Below, one piece after another: positions 25,478 to 34,770 of a stretch of DNA of 64,000 nucleotides; positions within the stretch are counted from its first letter, which is position 1; every line of letters begins with the position of its first letter. This stretch comes from Methanosarcina sp. UBA289 (lineage in GTDB: Archaea > Halobacteriota > Methanosarcinia > Methanosarcinales > Methanosarcinaceae). The stretch spans positions 7,928-71,927 of the forward strand of contig DAKJ01000026.1 of NCBI GenBank assembly GCA_002496565.1, read 5' to 3'. The position numbers were made by a program, and so were the translations under genes. Below the pieces are notes generated by a model. That model did not search any database and had not been told where the DNA came from. It saw only the letters and a list, made by a program, of their open reading frames with translations.

Positions 25478-25569
25478 CAAACCTTTTTAAAAAAGGTTTG
25501 ATCGCAACCTTTCCTGAGGAAAGCTTGACCAAAGGCTCGACTTAGCGTGATCAACCGGCGCAACGGTTG
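25478..25569. repeat. Dispersed intergenic hairpin element, copy D (opposite orientation)
   Basis: In the minus-strand reading it has module 1 CAACCGTTGCGCCGGTTG (25552-25569), identical to A and C, then module 2 as CAAACCTTTTTT/AAAAAGGTTTG (25478-25500). Here CAAGCC/GGCTTG of other copies has become CAAACC/GGTTTG, with both arms changed so pairing is kept. A third inverted repeat, AACCTTTCC/GGAAAGCTT (25506-25525), lies between the two. It sits between the citrate synthase stop and the UbiD start. Confidence 0.7.
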
Positions 25570-25588
25570 TGCTTGACCAAAAAGTCAT

Positions 25589-26656
25589 TTAACATTCGTC
25601 AAGCATGAAAGCTCTTGGCCTTATAATCCTTTTCTTCTCATACTGGTCAAAGCAATGAGCTATCCAGCCTGAGACCCGCCCGATTGCAAAAATTGATGTT
25701 GCAAGTTGAGGGGGAATATCCATATACTTGTAAACAACTCCCGAGTAGAAATCAACGTTGGGATAAATTGGCTTTCCTTTCTTTTTCACAAGTTCGCAGA
25801 CAACAGTATTTTCTATTATTTCCGCTATTTCGTACCAGTGCATATCCCCTTTTGCTTCGGCGAGTTGCTTGGCAAGCTGCTTAAAGATTAAGCCCCTTGG
25901 ATCATAAGTCTTGTATACTCTATGCCCGAAACCCATTATCTTTTCTTTCTTTGCGAGTTTCTCAAGCACAACCTTCTCCGCATTCTCCGGATAGGCAATT
26001 TCTTCGATCATGTTCACAACTTCTGATCTTGCCCCTCCATGCAGAGGACCTTTAAGGGTACAGAGTCCTGAAACAACAGCAGAATAGAGGTCTGAAAGGG
26101 TAGAGGCAGTAACTCTTGAAGAAAAAGTAGAGGCATTTAATTCGTGTTCGGCGCTGAGGATGAAGTCTTTCTCCATGATCTCAGCTTCCAACTGACTTGG
26201 TTTGCTTCCCCTGATCATATACAGGAAGTTAGCTCCGTGGGAGAGAGAGGGATCAGGGGGCACAGGTTCCTTTCCATTTGCGATTCTATAATACGCAGCA
26301 ACTATCGTTGGGATCTTGGCAATTAACCGTGTGGCTTTTCTCATATTTCCTTCAGGAGAGCTGTCGTTAATGTCCGGATCGAACTGAGATATAAAAGAAA
26401 CTATTGTACGCAGCGCTTCCATAGAATCAATATTGAAATTGCACATGTGGATAACGTCCAGAACCTCCCTATTGACTTCACGCTCCCCATGCAGGCAGGC
26501 TGAATACTCGGCAAGTTCCTTATCTCCGGGGAGCTCTCCCTGGATAAGCAGATAGGAAACGGCATCATAGGAAAGCTCAACCAGCTGGTTAATATCTACC
26601 TCCCTGTATTTCAGAATGCCCTCTAACCCATCGATGAAACATATATTTTTACTCAT
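25589..26656 (-). CDS. gltA: Citrate synthase
   Basis: The 355-residue short-form citrate synthase condenses oxaloacetate and acetyl-CoA. Active-site residues are in place: H171 (LSAEHELNAS), H206 (GPLHGGA), H245 (MGFGHRVYK) and D302 (YPNVDFYSG). FSSRVTASTLSDLYSAVVSG is the usual dimer/active-site helix region. Some members of this size act as 2-methylcitrate synthases, but the aconitase gene next upstream (427 bp away on the same strand) fits entry to a partial oxidative branch to 2-oxoglutarate and glutamate. The start M at 26656 gives a normal short archaeal N-terminus. Its 3' end is followed by repeat copy D. Confidence 0.92.
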   Translation of the reverse strand: MSKNICFIDGLEGILKYREVDINQLVELSYDAVSYLLIQGELPGDKELAEYSACLHGEREVNREVLDVIHMCNFNIDSMEALRTIVSFISQFDPDINDSSPEGNMRKATRLIAKIPTIVAAYYRIANGKEPVPPDPSLSHGANFLYMIRGSKPSQLEAEIMEKDFILSAEHELNASTFSSRVTASTLSDLYSAVVSGLCTLKGPLHGGARSEVVNMIEEIAYPENAEKVVLEKLAKKEKIMGFGHRVYKTYDPRGLIFKQLAKQLAEAKGDMHWYEIAEIIENTVVCELVKKKGKPIYPNVDFYSGVVYKYMDIPPQLATSIFAIGRVSGWIAHCFDQYEKKRIIRPRAFMLDEC

Positions 26657-27082
26657 TTTCTACCTCACAGTTATGCCTAGAGGATTTTCAAAAAACTTTG
26701 AAGTTTGGGGAATCCTCTGCTTATACGTGGAAGATTTAACACGAAGGGTCTTATTAGGACCCAAAAATAGGGTGACAATTCATTCCTATTATTATCGAAT
26801 AAGTATATTAAATTTGTTGAAATTATATCTCTGAATCTTTATAATTATTTTTTTAATATTAAAGATGCCACGGCCTTAAACCTATAGGTTATATTAAAAA
26901 AGAAATATGCTCTTTTAGAATAAAGTTTCCCTCAAAATGCCTTTGAGAATTAAAAGAACTCTATATAACCCTCTTTTCGATCCGAGAAAAAGAAAAGGTT
27001 TCAAAAAAACAGGAGAGTTTATATAAAGCTTGTGAAACCCTTTCAAAAAGATTCTTTGTCTAATTCTGGTACTGCTAACCTG
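26657..27082. other. Intergenic region between aconitase and citrate synthase genes
   Basis: 426 bp. A wide inverted repeat GGTTTCA (26998-27004) / TGAAACC (27033-27039) lies near the aconitase 3' end and could end its transcript. AT-rich segments around 26800-26860 with TTATAATTATTT on the plus strand may hold the citrate synthase promoter on the minus strand. No gene seen. Confidence 0.35.
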
Positions 27083-29887
27083 TTATTTTTTCTTCACTGA
27101 ATCTCGCAGGAATTTATGCAAAATCCCGCCATTCGTGTAATACTCGATTTCTACAGCCGAATCCAGCCTCAAAGTAACCTGGAACTGCACTTCATTACCA
27201 TTTTCGTCCTTTGCCCTCACAGTAAGTTCTCCGTGGGGTTCCATGTATTCAGTGCCCAGAATATCATAGCTTTCTTTTCCTGTGAGACCAAGGGTATCGG
27301 CGTTCTCACCTTCTTTAAACTGCAATGGAAGAACTCCCATGCCTACAAGGTTGCTTCTGTGGATACGCTCGAAAGACTCGGCAATAACTGCTTTTACTCC
27401 TAGCAGGAACGTACCTTTGGCTGCCCAGTCCCTGGAACTGCCTGTCCCATATTCTCTTCCTGCAATAACGATCAGAGGAATATTATTTTCCGCATAAAGC
27501 ATAGCTGCGTCATAAATTGGGATTCCTCCACAGGCTTCCTCGGGGAAGTCTTCTTTCCTGGAATGGTATACGGTCCAGCCTCCTTCCCTGTCCACAAGCC
27601 TGTTCCTGAGCCGAATATTCCCGAAAGTTCCGCGCATCATTACCTCGTGATTACCTCTTCGAGACCCATAAGAATTGAAATCTTCAGGGCTCACACCCCA
27701 GGAAATCAGGTACCTGCCTGCAGGACTGTCTGACGGGATATCCCCTGCAGGAGAAATGTGGTCCGTAGTAATACTGTCCCCGAAAAGGGCCAGGACTCTT
27801 GCATTCTTTATATCCGCAGGCGATGGTGAAGCAGGCGGGAAGTCCATGAAATATGGAGGTTCCTGAATGTATGTGGACATAGGGTTCCAATCATATAGGG
27901 TACCTGTCGGGGCTTCCAGCTCTTTCCAGCGTTTGGGGCCTTCAAGCGCACCGGAATATTCTTTTTCGAACATTGAAGGTTTGATGCTGTTCTTTTCAGC
28001 ATCCCTGATCTCCTCCTCTGCAGGCCAGATATCCTTGAGGTAAACCGGGCGCCCGTTGGGGTCATAAGCAAGTGGATCTGTTTCAAGATTGATATTTACA
28101 GTACCTGCGATTGCATAGGCTACAACAAGAGGTGGAGAAGCAAGGAAATTTTCCCTGACAAGAGGGTTAATCCGACCTTCGAAGTTCCGGTTTCCGCTGA
28201 GTACGGCTGCAACAGTAAGGTCATTTTCCTCAATCTCCTTAGCAACTTTTTCAGGTAAAGGACCACTGTTACCTATACAGGTTGTACAGCCGTAACCTAC
28301 CTGGTGGAAACCAAGAGCTTCAAGATAGGGCAAGAGGCCTGCAGTTCTAAGATATTCCGTAGCTACCCTTGAGCCGGGGGAGAGACTTGTTTTTACAAAA
28401 GGCTTGACATGCAGGCCCTTTTCTACAGCCTTCTTCGCAAGCAGCCCGGCCCCTATCAGAACAGAAGGATTTGAGGTATTGGTACAGGAAGTAATTGCTG
28501 CAATCACTACGGAGCCGTGTGTTACCCTGAAGGCTTTCTCCAGAGATTCTGCTTTTTCCTCTTCTGTAACATAGGTTTCAGGTTCCTCTACAGGCGCCCC
28601 TCCGTCACTAATCCAGCGCTGATAAGCAGGATCCTGGGAAAGTTCAAGCCCTGAATCTTTCTTTCGGATAAAGGTCTGCTGCATAGTTTCACGGAAGTTT
28701 TCAGGCACCTCACTCAAGAAAAGCTGGTCCTGAGGGCGCTTCGGGCCTGCAAGACAGGGCTTCACCGTGCTCATATCCAGTTCCAGGGTAGTACTGAAAA
28801 CGGGATCAGGCTTGTTAACGGAGTACAGAAGATCCTGGGCTTCCAGATACTTTTTCACAAGGTCAACCTGTTCTTCGCTCCTGCCAGTTCTTCTCAGGTA
28901 GGCAAGGGTCTCGGCATCTGGTGGGAAAATTCCAAGGGTTGCTCCATATTCAGGAGCCATATTGGAGATCGTTGCCCTATCAGGAAGACTGAGTGAGTTT
29001 AAACCTGGTCCGTAAAACTCCACGAATTTGCCGACAACTCCCACTTTTCTAAGCATCTTCGTAATTGTCAGGACAAGATCAGTGGCAGTGACTCCCTGTG
29101 CAAGTTTTCCGTAGAGCTTGAAGCCTACGACCTCAGGTACAGGCATATAGTAAGGTTGCCCTAGCATTACGGCTTCGGCTTCTATGCCTCCTACTCCCCA
29201 GCCGAGTACTCCAATCCCGTTAATCATTGTAGTGTGAGAGTCTGTCCCTACAAGAGTGTCAGGAAACGCAAATAACTCCCCATTTTTCTCTTTGAGATGC
29301 ACAAGTGGGGTCAGGTACTCAAGGTTCACCTGATGGATAATTCCCCTTCCAGGAGGCACCACTCTGAGATTATCAAAGGCTTTCTGGGCCCAGCGCAGGA
29401 CGGAATAACGCTCTGTATTGCGTTCAAATTCCTTTTTCTCATTTTCCTCAAGGGAATATGCCGTGCCGTAGGAATCCACCTGGACCGAATGATCAATAAC
29501 AAGGTCGGCAGGGATAACAGGGTTTATTTTCGTAGGATCGCCTCCAAGGCGCTGCATTGCCGAGCGAAGGGCTGCAAGGTCTACTACAGCCGGAACTCCT
29601 GTAAAGTCCTGCATAATTACCCTTGACGGAATGAACGGGATATCCCTGTCACTTACGTTTTCAGGGCTCCAGCGGGCAAGAGCCTCTACATCCTCGGCAG
29701 TTATTATATGCTTTTCAGTATCTGCGTGCCTGAGCAGGGATTCCAGCAGGATCCTTATGGAGTAAGGAAGCAGGGAAATTCCCTCAAAGCCTTTTTCTTC
29801 AAGTTTGCCCAATCTGTAAATTGTAGCTTTTCCAGCAGCTGTTTCAATAGTGTCTCTTACCCCAAATGGGTCCGGACCTTCTCTCAT
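27083..29887 (-). CDS. acnA: Aconitate hydratase (AcnA/IRP1 type)
   Basis: A 934-residue monomeric aconitase that isomerises citrate to isocitrate. Cluster cysteines are C468 (ITSCTNTSNPS), C534 and C537 (GYGCTTCIGNSG). The N-terminal SRVIMQDFTGVPAVVDLAA and GTDSHTTMINGIGVLGWGVGG blocks, and the C-terminal swivel with FGDSITTDHISPAG and GREYGTGSSRDWAAKG, are complete. I place the start at ATG 29887 because GGAGGT lies 8 bases upstream; the open frame runs 29 codons further up without a site. The AcnA class is more often bacterial/eukaryotic, while many archaea use other aconitases, so it may descend from lateral transfer. It works with citrate synthase downstream. Confidence 0.93.
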   Translation of the reverse strand: MREGPDPFGVRDTIETAAGKATIYRLGKLEEKGFEGISLLPYSIRILLESLLRHADTEKHIITAEDVEALARWSPENVSDRDIPFIPSRVIMQDFTGVPAVVDLAALRSAMQRLGGDPTKINPVIPADLVIDHSVQVDSYGTAYSLEENEKKEFERNTERYSVLRWAQKAFDNLRVVPPGRGIIHQVNLEYLTPLVHLKEKNGELFAFPDTLVGTDSHTTMINGIGVLGWGVGGIEAEAVMLGQPYYMPVPEVVGFKLYGKLAQGVTATDLVLTITKMLRKVGVVGKFVEFYGPGLNSLSLPDRATISNMAPEYGATLGIFPPDAETLAYLRRTGRSEEQVDLVKKYLEAQDLLYSVNKPDPVFSTTLELDMSTVKPCLAGPKRPQDQLFLSEVPENFRETMQQTFIRKKDSGLELSQDPAYQRWISDGGAPVEEPETYVTEEEKAESLEKAFRVTHGSVVIAAITSCTNTSNPSVLIGAGLLAKKAVEKGLHVKPFVKTSLSPGSRVATEYLRTAGLLPYLEALGFHQVGYGCTTCIGNSGPLPEKVAKEIEENDLTVAAVLSGNRNFEGRINPLVRENFLASPPLVVAYAIAGTVNINLETDPLAYDPNGRPVYLKDIWPAEEEIRDAEKNSIKPSMFEKEYSGALEGPKRWKELEAPTGTLYDWNPMSTYIQEPPYFMDFPPASPSPADIKNARVLALFGDSITTDHISPAGDIPSDSPAGRYLISWGVSPEDFNSYGSRRGNHEVMMRGTFGNIRLRNRLVDREGGWTVYHSRKEDFPEEACGGIPIYDAAMLYAENNIPLIVIAGREYGTGSSRDWAAKGTFLLGVKAVIAESFERIHRSNLVGMGVLPLQFKEGENADTLGLTGKESYDILGTEYMEPHGELTVRAKDENGNEVQFQVTLRLDSAVEIEYYTNGGILHKFLRDSVKKK

Positions 29888-30402
29888 AGATTTTTTACCT
29901 CCAGCAAAAATATGAAAATAAAACCATAATATTATAGATTTTCTCTTTATCGTGTGAGTCTCTTTATTGCGCAAATCTCTTTATTGTATGAAAGCCCCAT
30001 CTTATCTTAAGACTATTTTATTCCTTCGGGTTTACTACTCCCCTTTTACATACAAAAGTTTGCTTTAATTGAAGGTGTTGCCCTCTGCTTTTTCCCCAAA
30101 ACCTCAAAATAATTCCTCGTGTAAATTATATGTTAACCAGTATAAAAATTGTTGATTTTTACTCTAGCTTAAGACACACTAGTCTTTTAATATATTTTTA
30201 CACTGTGGGGTTGGGTGAAAAAGAAAGGAAAAAACAATAAAAATGATTAAGAGAAAAAAGGATTGAAAGAAATTAAAAATTATGAAACAGTCTAAAACTT
30301 CCATAATTCAGAAGTTAAATAAAAACCTGACTTTTATCCTCTCCTAATACCCGAATAAAAAGAAAACAAGCCCTGAAATAAAGAAAAAAAGTTAGAAGCT
30401 GC
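29888..30402. other. Upstream region of aconitase gene
   Basis: 515 bp, AT-rich. On the minus strand GGTTAACATATAATTTAC (near 30120-30138) is a plausible TATA region, about 240 bases before the aconitase start. No coding frame, tRNA or strong hairpin was found. Confidence 0.35.
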
Positions 30403-31773
30403 TTATTTTCCAGCAGCTCCGATTGTTACGGTATAATCAAAGTTCTCTGTATTTTCGGGAAAGATAGAAAGATTCCATTTTCCAACAGCTCCTGGTGCAG
30501 TATAAGTCTTAATAAAAGTTGTAGTTCCTCCCTGGTAACTTCCTTGATTTTTAGTTTCTATACCGCCAGTTGCTGCCATACTGCCTTCACCTCTAAAGAA
30601 TGGATATGAAGCAAAATAGAATGGCTGCGGGTACGCATCATCTACTATGGTTACCGAGCCGCTATATTTCGTATCTACAAAGGTAGGGGTAACCTTATTT
30701 CCTGAAGGATCTATCAGGCTCACATTAAAGGAAGGCGTAAGATTTCGATTTCCTCCGGTGGTATACAGGCCGTATCCGTACTGGTTAGCTCTAATTTCCA
30801 GGGTAATGGGGCCATCAGTTCCGGCTTCGAAGGTATTCTCATAAGGCTTTTCAGGAACCGGAAGGATACGGAAGTTCAGGGAAATCATTCTTTCGTATTC
30901 GCGAATCCCAGGGTCGTCAATATTCAGGTCAATACTACCGCTATAGCTGCCCTTTGCAGTAGATGGAACTGCAAGTGTAAGTTTTACAATAGCTGTCTGT
31001 CCGGCTTTTATTTTGTCAGGAGCTTCCACGCGTATTGCATCGTCTCCGAAGGCCTGTTCCGGCATTCCCATAGAGTAAACTATGTCTTTAGTAAGCTCAG
31101 GGGAAATTGTGATATCTTTAATGCCTGTATTCCTCAACTTGATTTCATAAGTATAATTCTTTCCGGCTTCGACAAGGTCATTTACATAAGGTGTAAGAAT
31201 CTGGATTGATGGTTTAACCCATACCTGTATGTTCAGCTGCATCGTGCCCGGAAAATTTGGATAAGGACCGGCTACATCTCCTTCAGGTACTTTTTCCGTT
31301 AAAGCAAGGAGTACGGCATAGCTTCCAAGGTCGGCATCCTTAGGGATGTTCACCTTTACCTGAAATTCCTGTTTTTCTCCGGGCTTAAGAGCCTTTTCGG
31401 AAGGACTTATGCTGATCCAGCTTTCGTTTATGAAATTTTCCGTGTAAGGAGTGATTATAGGCTTCGGCTTCAATTGAATTGTCTTGTTATCTTTGTTCTC
31501 AACGGTTACAGTAAAATTTTTACTATCTCCGGGTTTAATCTCCAGGTACTTATAAGTCGGGTCAACCTTGATTTTCTCAAATTTGGGGAAATAATCTCCT
31601 GCATAACTCGAAGATGATACGGTATCTGCCACCACTTTTGGCTGTACTTCTTCTTTTACAGGTATGGCAGCAGTATCTTCATCCCCTGCTCCTGCACAGG
31701 CAACCGAAAGGACTGCTATGACAAGGAGTCCGTATACAATTCCTTTTAATGCCTTAATATCCAATATACGCAT
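30403..31773 (-). CDS. Secreted lipoprotein-like protein with NEW3/COG1470-type Ig-like domains
   Basis: About 456 residues. An N-terminal hydrophobic signal (LKGIVYGLLVIAVLSVACAG) ends in a lipobox-like SVAC, suggesting lipid anchoring. Two or three Ig-like beta domains follow, with LEIKPGDSKNFTVTVENKD, LKPGEKQEFQVKVNIPKDAD and IKAGQTAIVKLTLAVPSTAKG, the pattern of NEW3/NPCBM-associated and COG1470 surface proteins. The C-terminal 130 residues are another beta domain rich in Tyr and Gly. I chose ATG 31773 over 31791 because CGAGGT lies 7 bases upstream. Monocistronic and divergent from the PKD protein. Role likely structural or substrate binding at the cell surface; no enzymatic motif seen. 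Confidence 0.75.
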   Translation of the reverse strand: MRILDIKALKGIVYGLLVIAVLSVACAGAGDEDTAAIPVKEEVQPKVVADTVSSSSYAGDYFPKFEKIKVDPTYKYLEIKPGDSKNFTVTVENKDNKTIQLKPKPIITPYTENFINESWISISPSEKALKPGEKQEFQVKVNIPKDADLGSYAVLLALTEKVPEGDVAGPYPNFPGTMQLNIQVWVKPSIQILTPYVNDLVEAGKNYTYEIKLRNTGIKDITISPELTKDIVYSMGMPEQAFGDDAIRVEAPDKIKAGQTAIVKLTLAVPSTAKGSYSGSIDLNIDDPGIREYERMISLNFRILPVPEKPYENTFEAGTDGPITLEIRANQYGYGLYTTGGNRNLTPSFNVSLIDPSGNKVTPTFVDTKYSGSVTIVDDAYPQPFYFASYPFFRGEGSMAATGGIETKNQGSYQGGTTTFIKTYTAPGAVGKWNLSIFPENTENFDYTVTIGAAGK

Positions 31774-32249
31774 ACTTTTCACCTCGCTCATTATCTACTA
31801 AGGCGTGAAACATATAAAATAATTACTTAAACTTCGAACCAATTTGCAGTTATTTTTAGAGAATAAAGGATAAGAAAGATTATTTTTGAAAGATTATTTT
31901 TTGATTTCCATCTTTTTTACGTGTCTTGTTCAAAAAAGTAATTTAATTACTTCCAGAGTCCCAACTTTTGCCTAGCCCCAGTTTTTGCTAGCACGATACG
32001 GAAATTAAGACGTTACCAAAAGACTAGAGACTTTTTAACATCTTCTGTAATCACCAAAATATACTATCATTTACAATAGCAGTTGACTGCAATTAATCAA
32101 AAACCACTGGGCAATAAAAAGTATTCTCATTTGGCTCATCATTTATATATGAGTTATAAATAATATATTTTTTAAGATCGATGTTCATAAACATATTACC
32201 ATCGACCATTAAAGAAAATCTTCAATAGTACTAAATCTGGTGAACATAA
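31774..32249. other. Divergent promoter region between two surface-protein genes
   Basis: 476 bp. For the rightward gene, TTTATATATGAGTTATAAAT (near 32142-32161) is a good TATA region about 100 bases before the start, and GGTGA precedes the ATG. For the leftward gene, TTTTATATGTTTCACGCC on the minus strand (near 31803-31820) gives a box about 40 bases before the start, implying a short leader. Confidence 0.45.
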
Positions 32250-33536
32250 ATGAACAAAAGAAACTCCCTAGCATCGCTAATTTTAGCATCACTCGTGGTG
32301 CTAATAATTTTTGCAATGCCTGCAAGTGCTGAGGTTCTGCAGGCGGACTTTATTCCGGACCCAACTTCCGGAAACGCACCGCTCGTTGTATTATTTACTG
32401 ATAAAAGTACCGGAAGCCCTTCGGTTTACATGTGGGACTTCGGTGACGGAGGCACATCAAGAAATAAGAACCCGGGACATACATATCTAGAACCTGGGGA
32501 TTACACCGTTACTTTGAAAATAACAAGAGGACCCTACTACAGCACAGCTTCTCACAATATAACAGTTCCTGGTACAGATCCAGCAACAGAAACACCAATG
32601 GCACACCTTACTGCAGTTAGTAAAACAGGAACAGCGCCATTTACGGTACAATTTATTGATAAAAGCACAGGCGGTCCAACTGCATGGATGTGGTATTTCG
32701 GTGATGGTGATGGTGCTCTGTCAAGAGAACAGAATCCAACACATACTTACACTAAACCCGGGGTATATACTGTCAGATTACAGGTATGGAACGCTAAGGG
32801 CGTATGTTCTGAAAAATTTGTGAACTATATAACAGTTATGGCAGCTAATAACGCGCCAGTAGCAAATGCTGGTCCGGATCAGGTCCTTGAGCAGGCTAAT
32901 CCTGCAGGTGCAGACTTAACTCTTGATGGATCAGGCTCTACTGATGACGGCCAGATTTCACCATTGACATATACTTGGGCATGGAACGGTGGATCAGCCG
33001 AAGGTATAAACCCTATAGTAACCCTTCCCCAGGGAACAACAACAGTGACTCTTACTGTCTTTGATGGGGAATTCTCAAGTACTGATACCGTTGACATAAC
33101 AGTGAAGGATACAACCGCACCGACTATAACAACTTCAGGTAAACCAGTAGTGCTCTGGCCACCAAACCATAAATATCAAACTGTCTCAATATCCGACTGC
33201 GGAATTTCTGTAACTGATACCTGCGACCCTGATGTAAACATGGATGATATAGTAATCACATCAGTGAGCAGCGATGAACCTAAGGAAGCTTCTGGCGAAG
33301 GAGATGGGAATACCCTGGAGGATATCGTTATCAAGAGTCCTCAAACAGTTGACTTAAGAGCAGAAAGACAGGGAGATGGAAACGGCAGGGTGTACACAAT
33401 TAATTATAAAGTTATGGATGCATCCAGAAATACGGCAACAGGATCCTGTCAGGTCTGGGTTCCCCATGATAAGGGAAGTGGAGTTACAGCCGTTGACGAT
33501 GGTGCAGCCGCAGGATACACAGTGAATTATCCCTGA
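32250..33536 (+). CDS. Secreted PKD-domain surface protein
   Basis: A 428-residue exported protein with signal peptide (residues 1-27, NSLASLILASLVVLIIFAMP). Two classic PKD domains follow (about 30-108 and 113-192; WDFGDGGTS and WYFGDGDG), then a third PKD/REJ-like unit (about 200-285; PVANAGPDQVLEQ, VTLTVFDGEF), and a C-terminal domain beginning DTTAPTITTSGKPVVLWPPN. This last type, with paired Cys (DCGISVTDTCDPD), is seen at the ends of bacterial and archaeal surface proteins. There is no C-terminal anchor. Probably a matrix or adhesion protein. The ATG at 32250 has TGGTGA 8 bases upstream and a TATA region near 32150. Confidence 0.88.
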   Translation: MNKRNSLASLILASLVVLIIFAMPASAEVLQADFIPDPTSGNAPLVVLFTDKSTGSPSVYMWDFGDGGTSRNKNPGHTYLEPGDYTVTLKITRGPYYSTASHNITVPGTDPATETPMAHLTAVSKTGTAPFTVQFIDKSTGGPTAWMWYFGDGDGALSREQNPTHTYTKPGVYTVRLQVWNAKGVCSEKFVNYITVMAANNAPVANAGPDQVLEQANPAGADLTLDGSGSTDDGQISPLTYTWAWNGGSAEGINPIVTLPQGTTTVTLTVFDGEFSSTDTVDITVKDTTAPTITTSGKPVVLWPPNHKYQTVSISDCGISVTDTCDPDVNMDDIVITSVSSDEPKEASGEGDGNTLEDIVIKSPQTVDLRAERQGDGNGRVYTINYKVMDASRNTATGSCQVWVPHDKGSGVTAVDDGAAAGYTVNYP

Positions 33537-34002
33537 GTAAAAAAATATTTTTTAACTAAATGAATCTGGGAACTCATTAACGAAAAAACGGAAAGAAATA
33601 TATCTTCCTATTTTTACTTTTTTAGGAAACTTTTCATTTTTATGAGAAATGCGCTCTGATACGATTATCAGCGCTGTTGTATATTCTCAAAAGATTTTAC
33701 ATCTTATACGATAATATAATGGAACATGTATTCATTTTATAGAGAATATCGTACATGGGACAAAATCGGGAAAAATTAAAAAGACTCAAAAACCATGAAC
33801 AGAAAAAGATATCAAATCTTAAAGTTAAATTCCTGATAGGTAATAAACTGAGACACAGTTAATTATATTTATATATGTATATATTTATGTATGTAACAGC
33901 GAGTTGATGCCAAAGTTATCCGGGCTATGAATTGTTCCGAAATAAATAGAGGATTTTCATTTTAAGAACGAAGGCATTTATTCACTAAGGAGTGCATTTT
34001 TC
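33537..34002. other. Intergenic region with inverted repeats and candidate promoter
   Basis: 466 bp. ATATTCTC (near 33680) and GAGAATAT (near 33742) are complementary across about 55 bases. A TATA-rich segment TTTATATATGTATATATTTA lies around 33866-33886, about 120 bases before the next start, so a leader of roughly 90 bases is likely. No gene recognised. Confidence 0.4.
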
Positions 34003-34731
34003 TTGCTTAAAGAGAGAGTGTTCGACAGATTTTCAGACGCAGGTTTTAGGGTCAGAAAGAAATCCAAATTCAGAAAGGTTTCATCGCATGAAGATCTTTT
34101 TGGATCCAGTTCTATAATTGATGCTGATTTCGTGGAAATAGATGAAACTTTTTTCCACGATCCGGATTCTACTAAGCTGAATTCCGGGTCAGTTGACCCT
34201 GACCTTCTGGAGGGTCTCAGAGAATACCTTAGAACGAGGTCTCAGGAGGAAATTTCCGAAATCTTTGAAGAGGTCCGTAAAATTCTGGAGAGCAGAGCTT
34301 CTGAAAGGAATTTCCAAAAGGAGTCTGGAGAGGAAATCCCTATTAATCAAAGAACAAAAATAAAAAAGATCTCAAGAAATGCCTTCAAAGTCTTTCTGGA
34401 AACGGCTTCCTATGGAAGGAAGCAGATAATCAGCGTTTCAAAAGTTGCTTCCTCAAAAGCCTCATCTATAGCATCCGAAAGAAAAGAATCAATAATGGAT
34501 TCCTCGAGAAAGCTCAATGAAAAATGGAATAACCTGAGCCCTAGAGATCGCAAAATTATCTCCGAATTGATAGTAGCAATGATAGAAATCGGGCTGCTTA
34601 AAGGAGCCAGCCGGAGTAAACAGGCTACGTTTGCTATCCTGTCAAGTATCTCCAGACATCAAACCCCAGGCAGGAAAGACCTAGAGGACTTCGCAGAGGG
34701 TCTGCAAAAACTTTTCAAGCGCAGGAGTTGA
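34003..34731 (+). CDS. Unknown protein next to RavA/ViaA-like pair
   Basis: A 242-residue soluble protein that I do not recognise. Residues 1-60 are basic then acidic; residues 65-100 (DPDLLEGLREYLRTRSQEEI) look like an amphipathic helix pair; 115-175 is Lys/Ser-rich with a possible coiled coil (KVASSKASSIASERKESIMD); and the C-terminus has a predicted helix with ISELIVAMIEIGLLKGASRS, which is hydrophobic enough for peripheral membrane contact. TTG start at 34003, with AAGGAGTG 12 bases upstream. It converges on the VWA gene with a 39-base gap. A functional link with the AAA+/VWA pair is only positional. Confidence 0.6.
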   Translation: MLKERVFDRFSDAGFRVRKKSKFRKVSSHEDLFGSSSIIDADFVEIDETFFHDPDSTKLNSGSVDPDLLEGLREYLRTRSQEEISEIFEEVRKILESRASERNFQKESGEEIPINQRTKIKKISRNAFKVFLETASYGRKQIISVSKVASSKASSIASERKESIMDSSRKLNEKWNNLSPRDRKIISELIVAMIEIGLLKGASRSKQATFAILSSISRHQTPGRKDLEDFAEGLQKLFKRRS

Positions 34732-34770
34732 AGCAAGAAGACAGGAAATATCTTAAAAAAGTCCGGGAAC

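Noticed and set aside
25021..25545. Plus-strand 174-codon frame opposite the UbiD gene
   Set aside because: Shadow of a well-supported UbiD-family enzyme and without family resemblance.
32879..33097. Minus-strand 72-codon frame inside the PKD protein gene
   Set aside because: Antisense shadow of the PKD/REJ-like domain, without start site or promoter.
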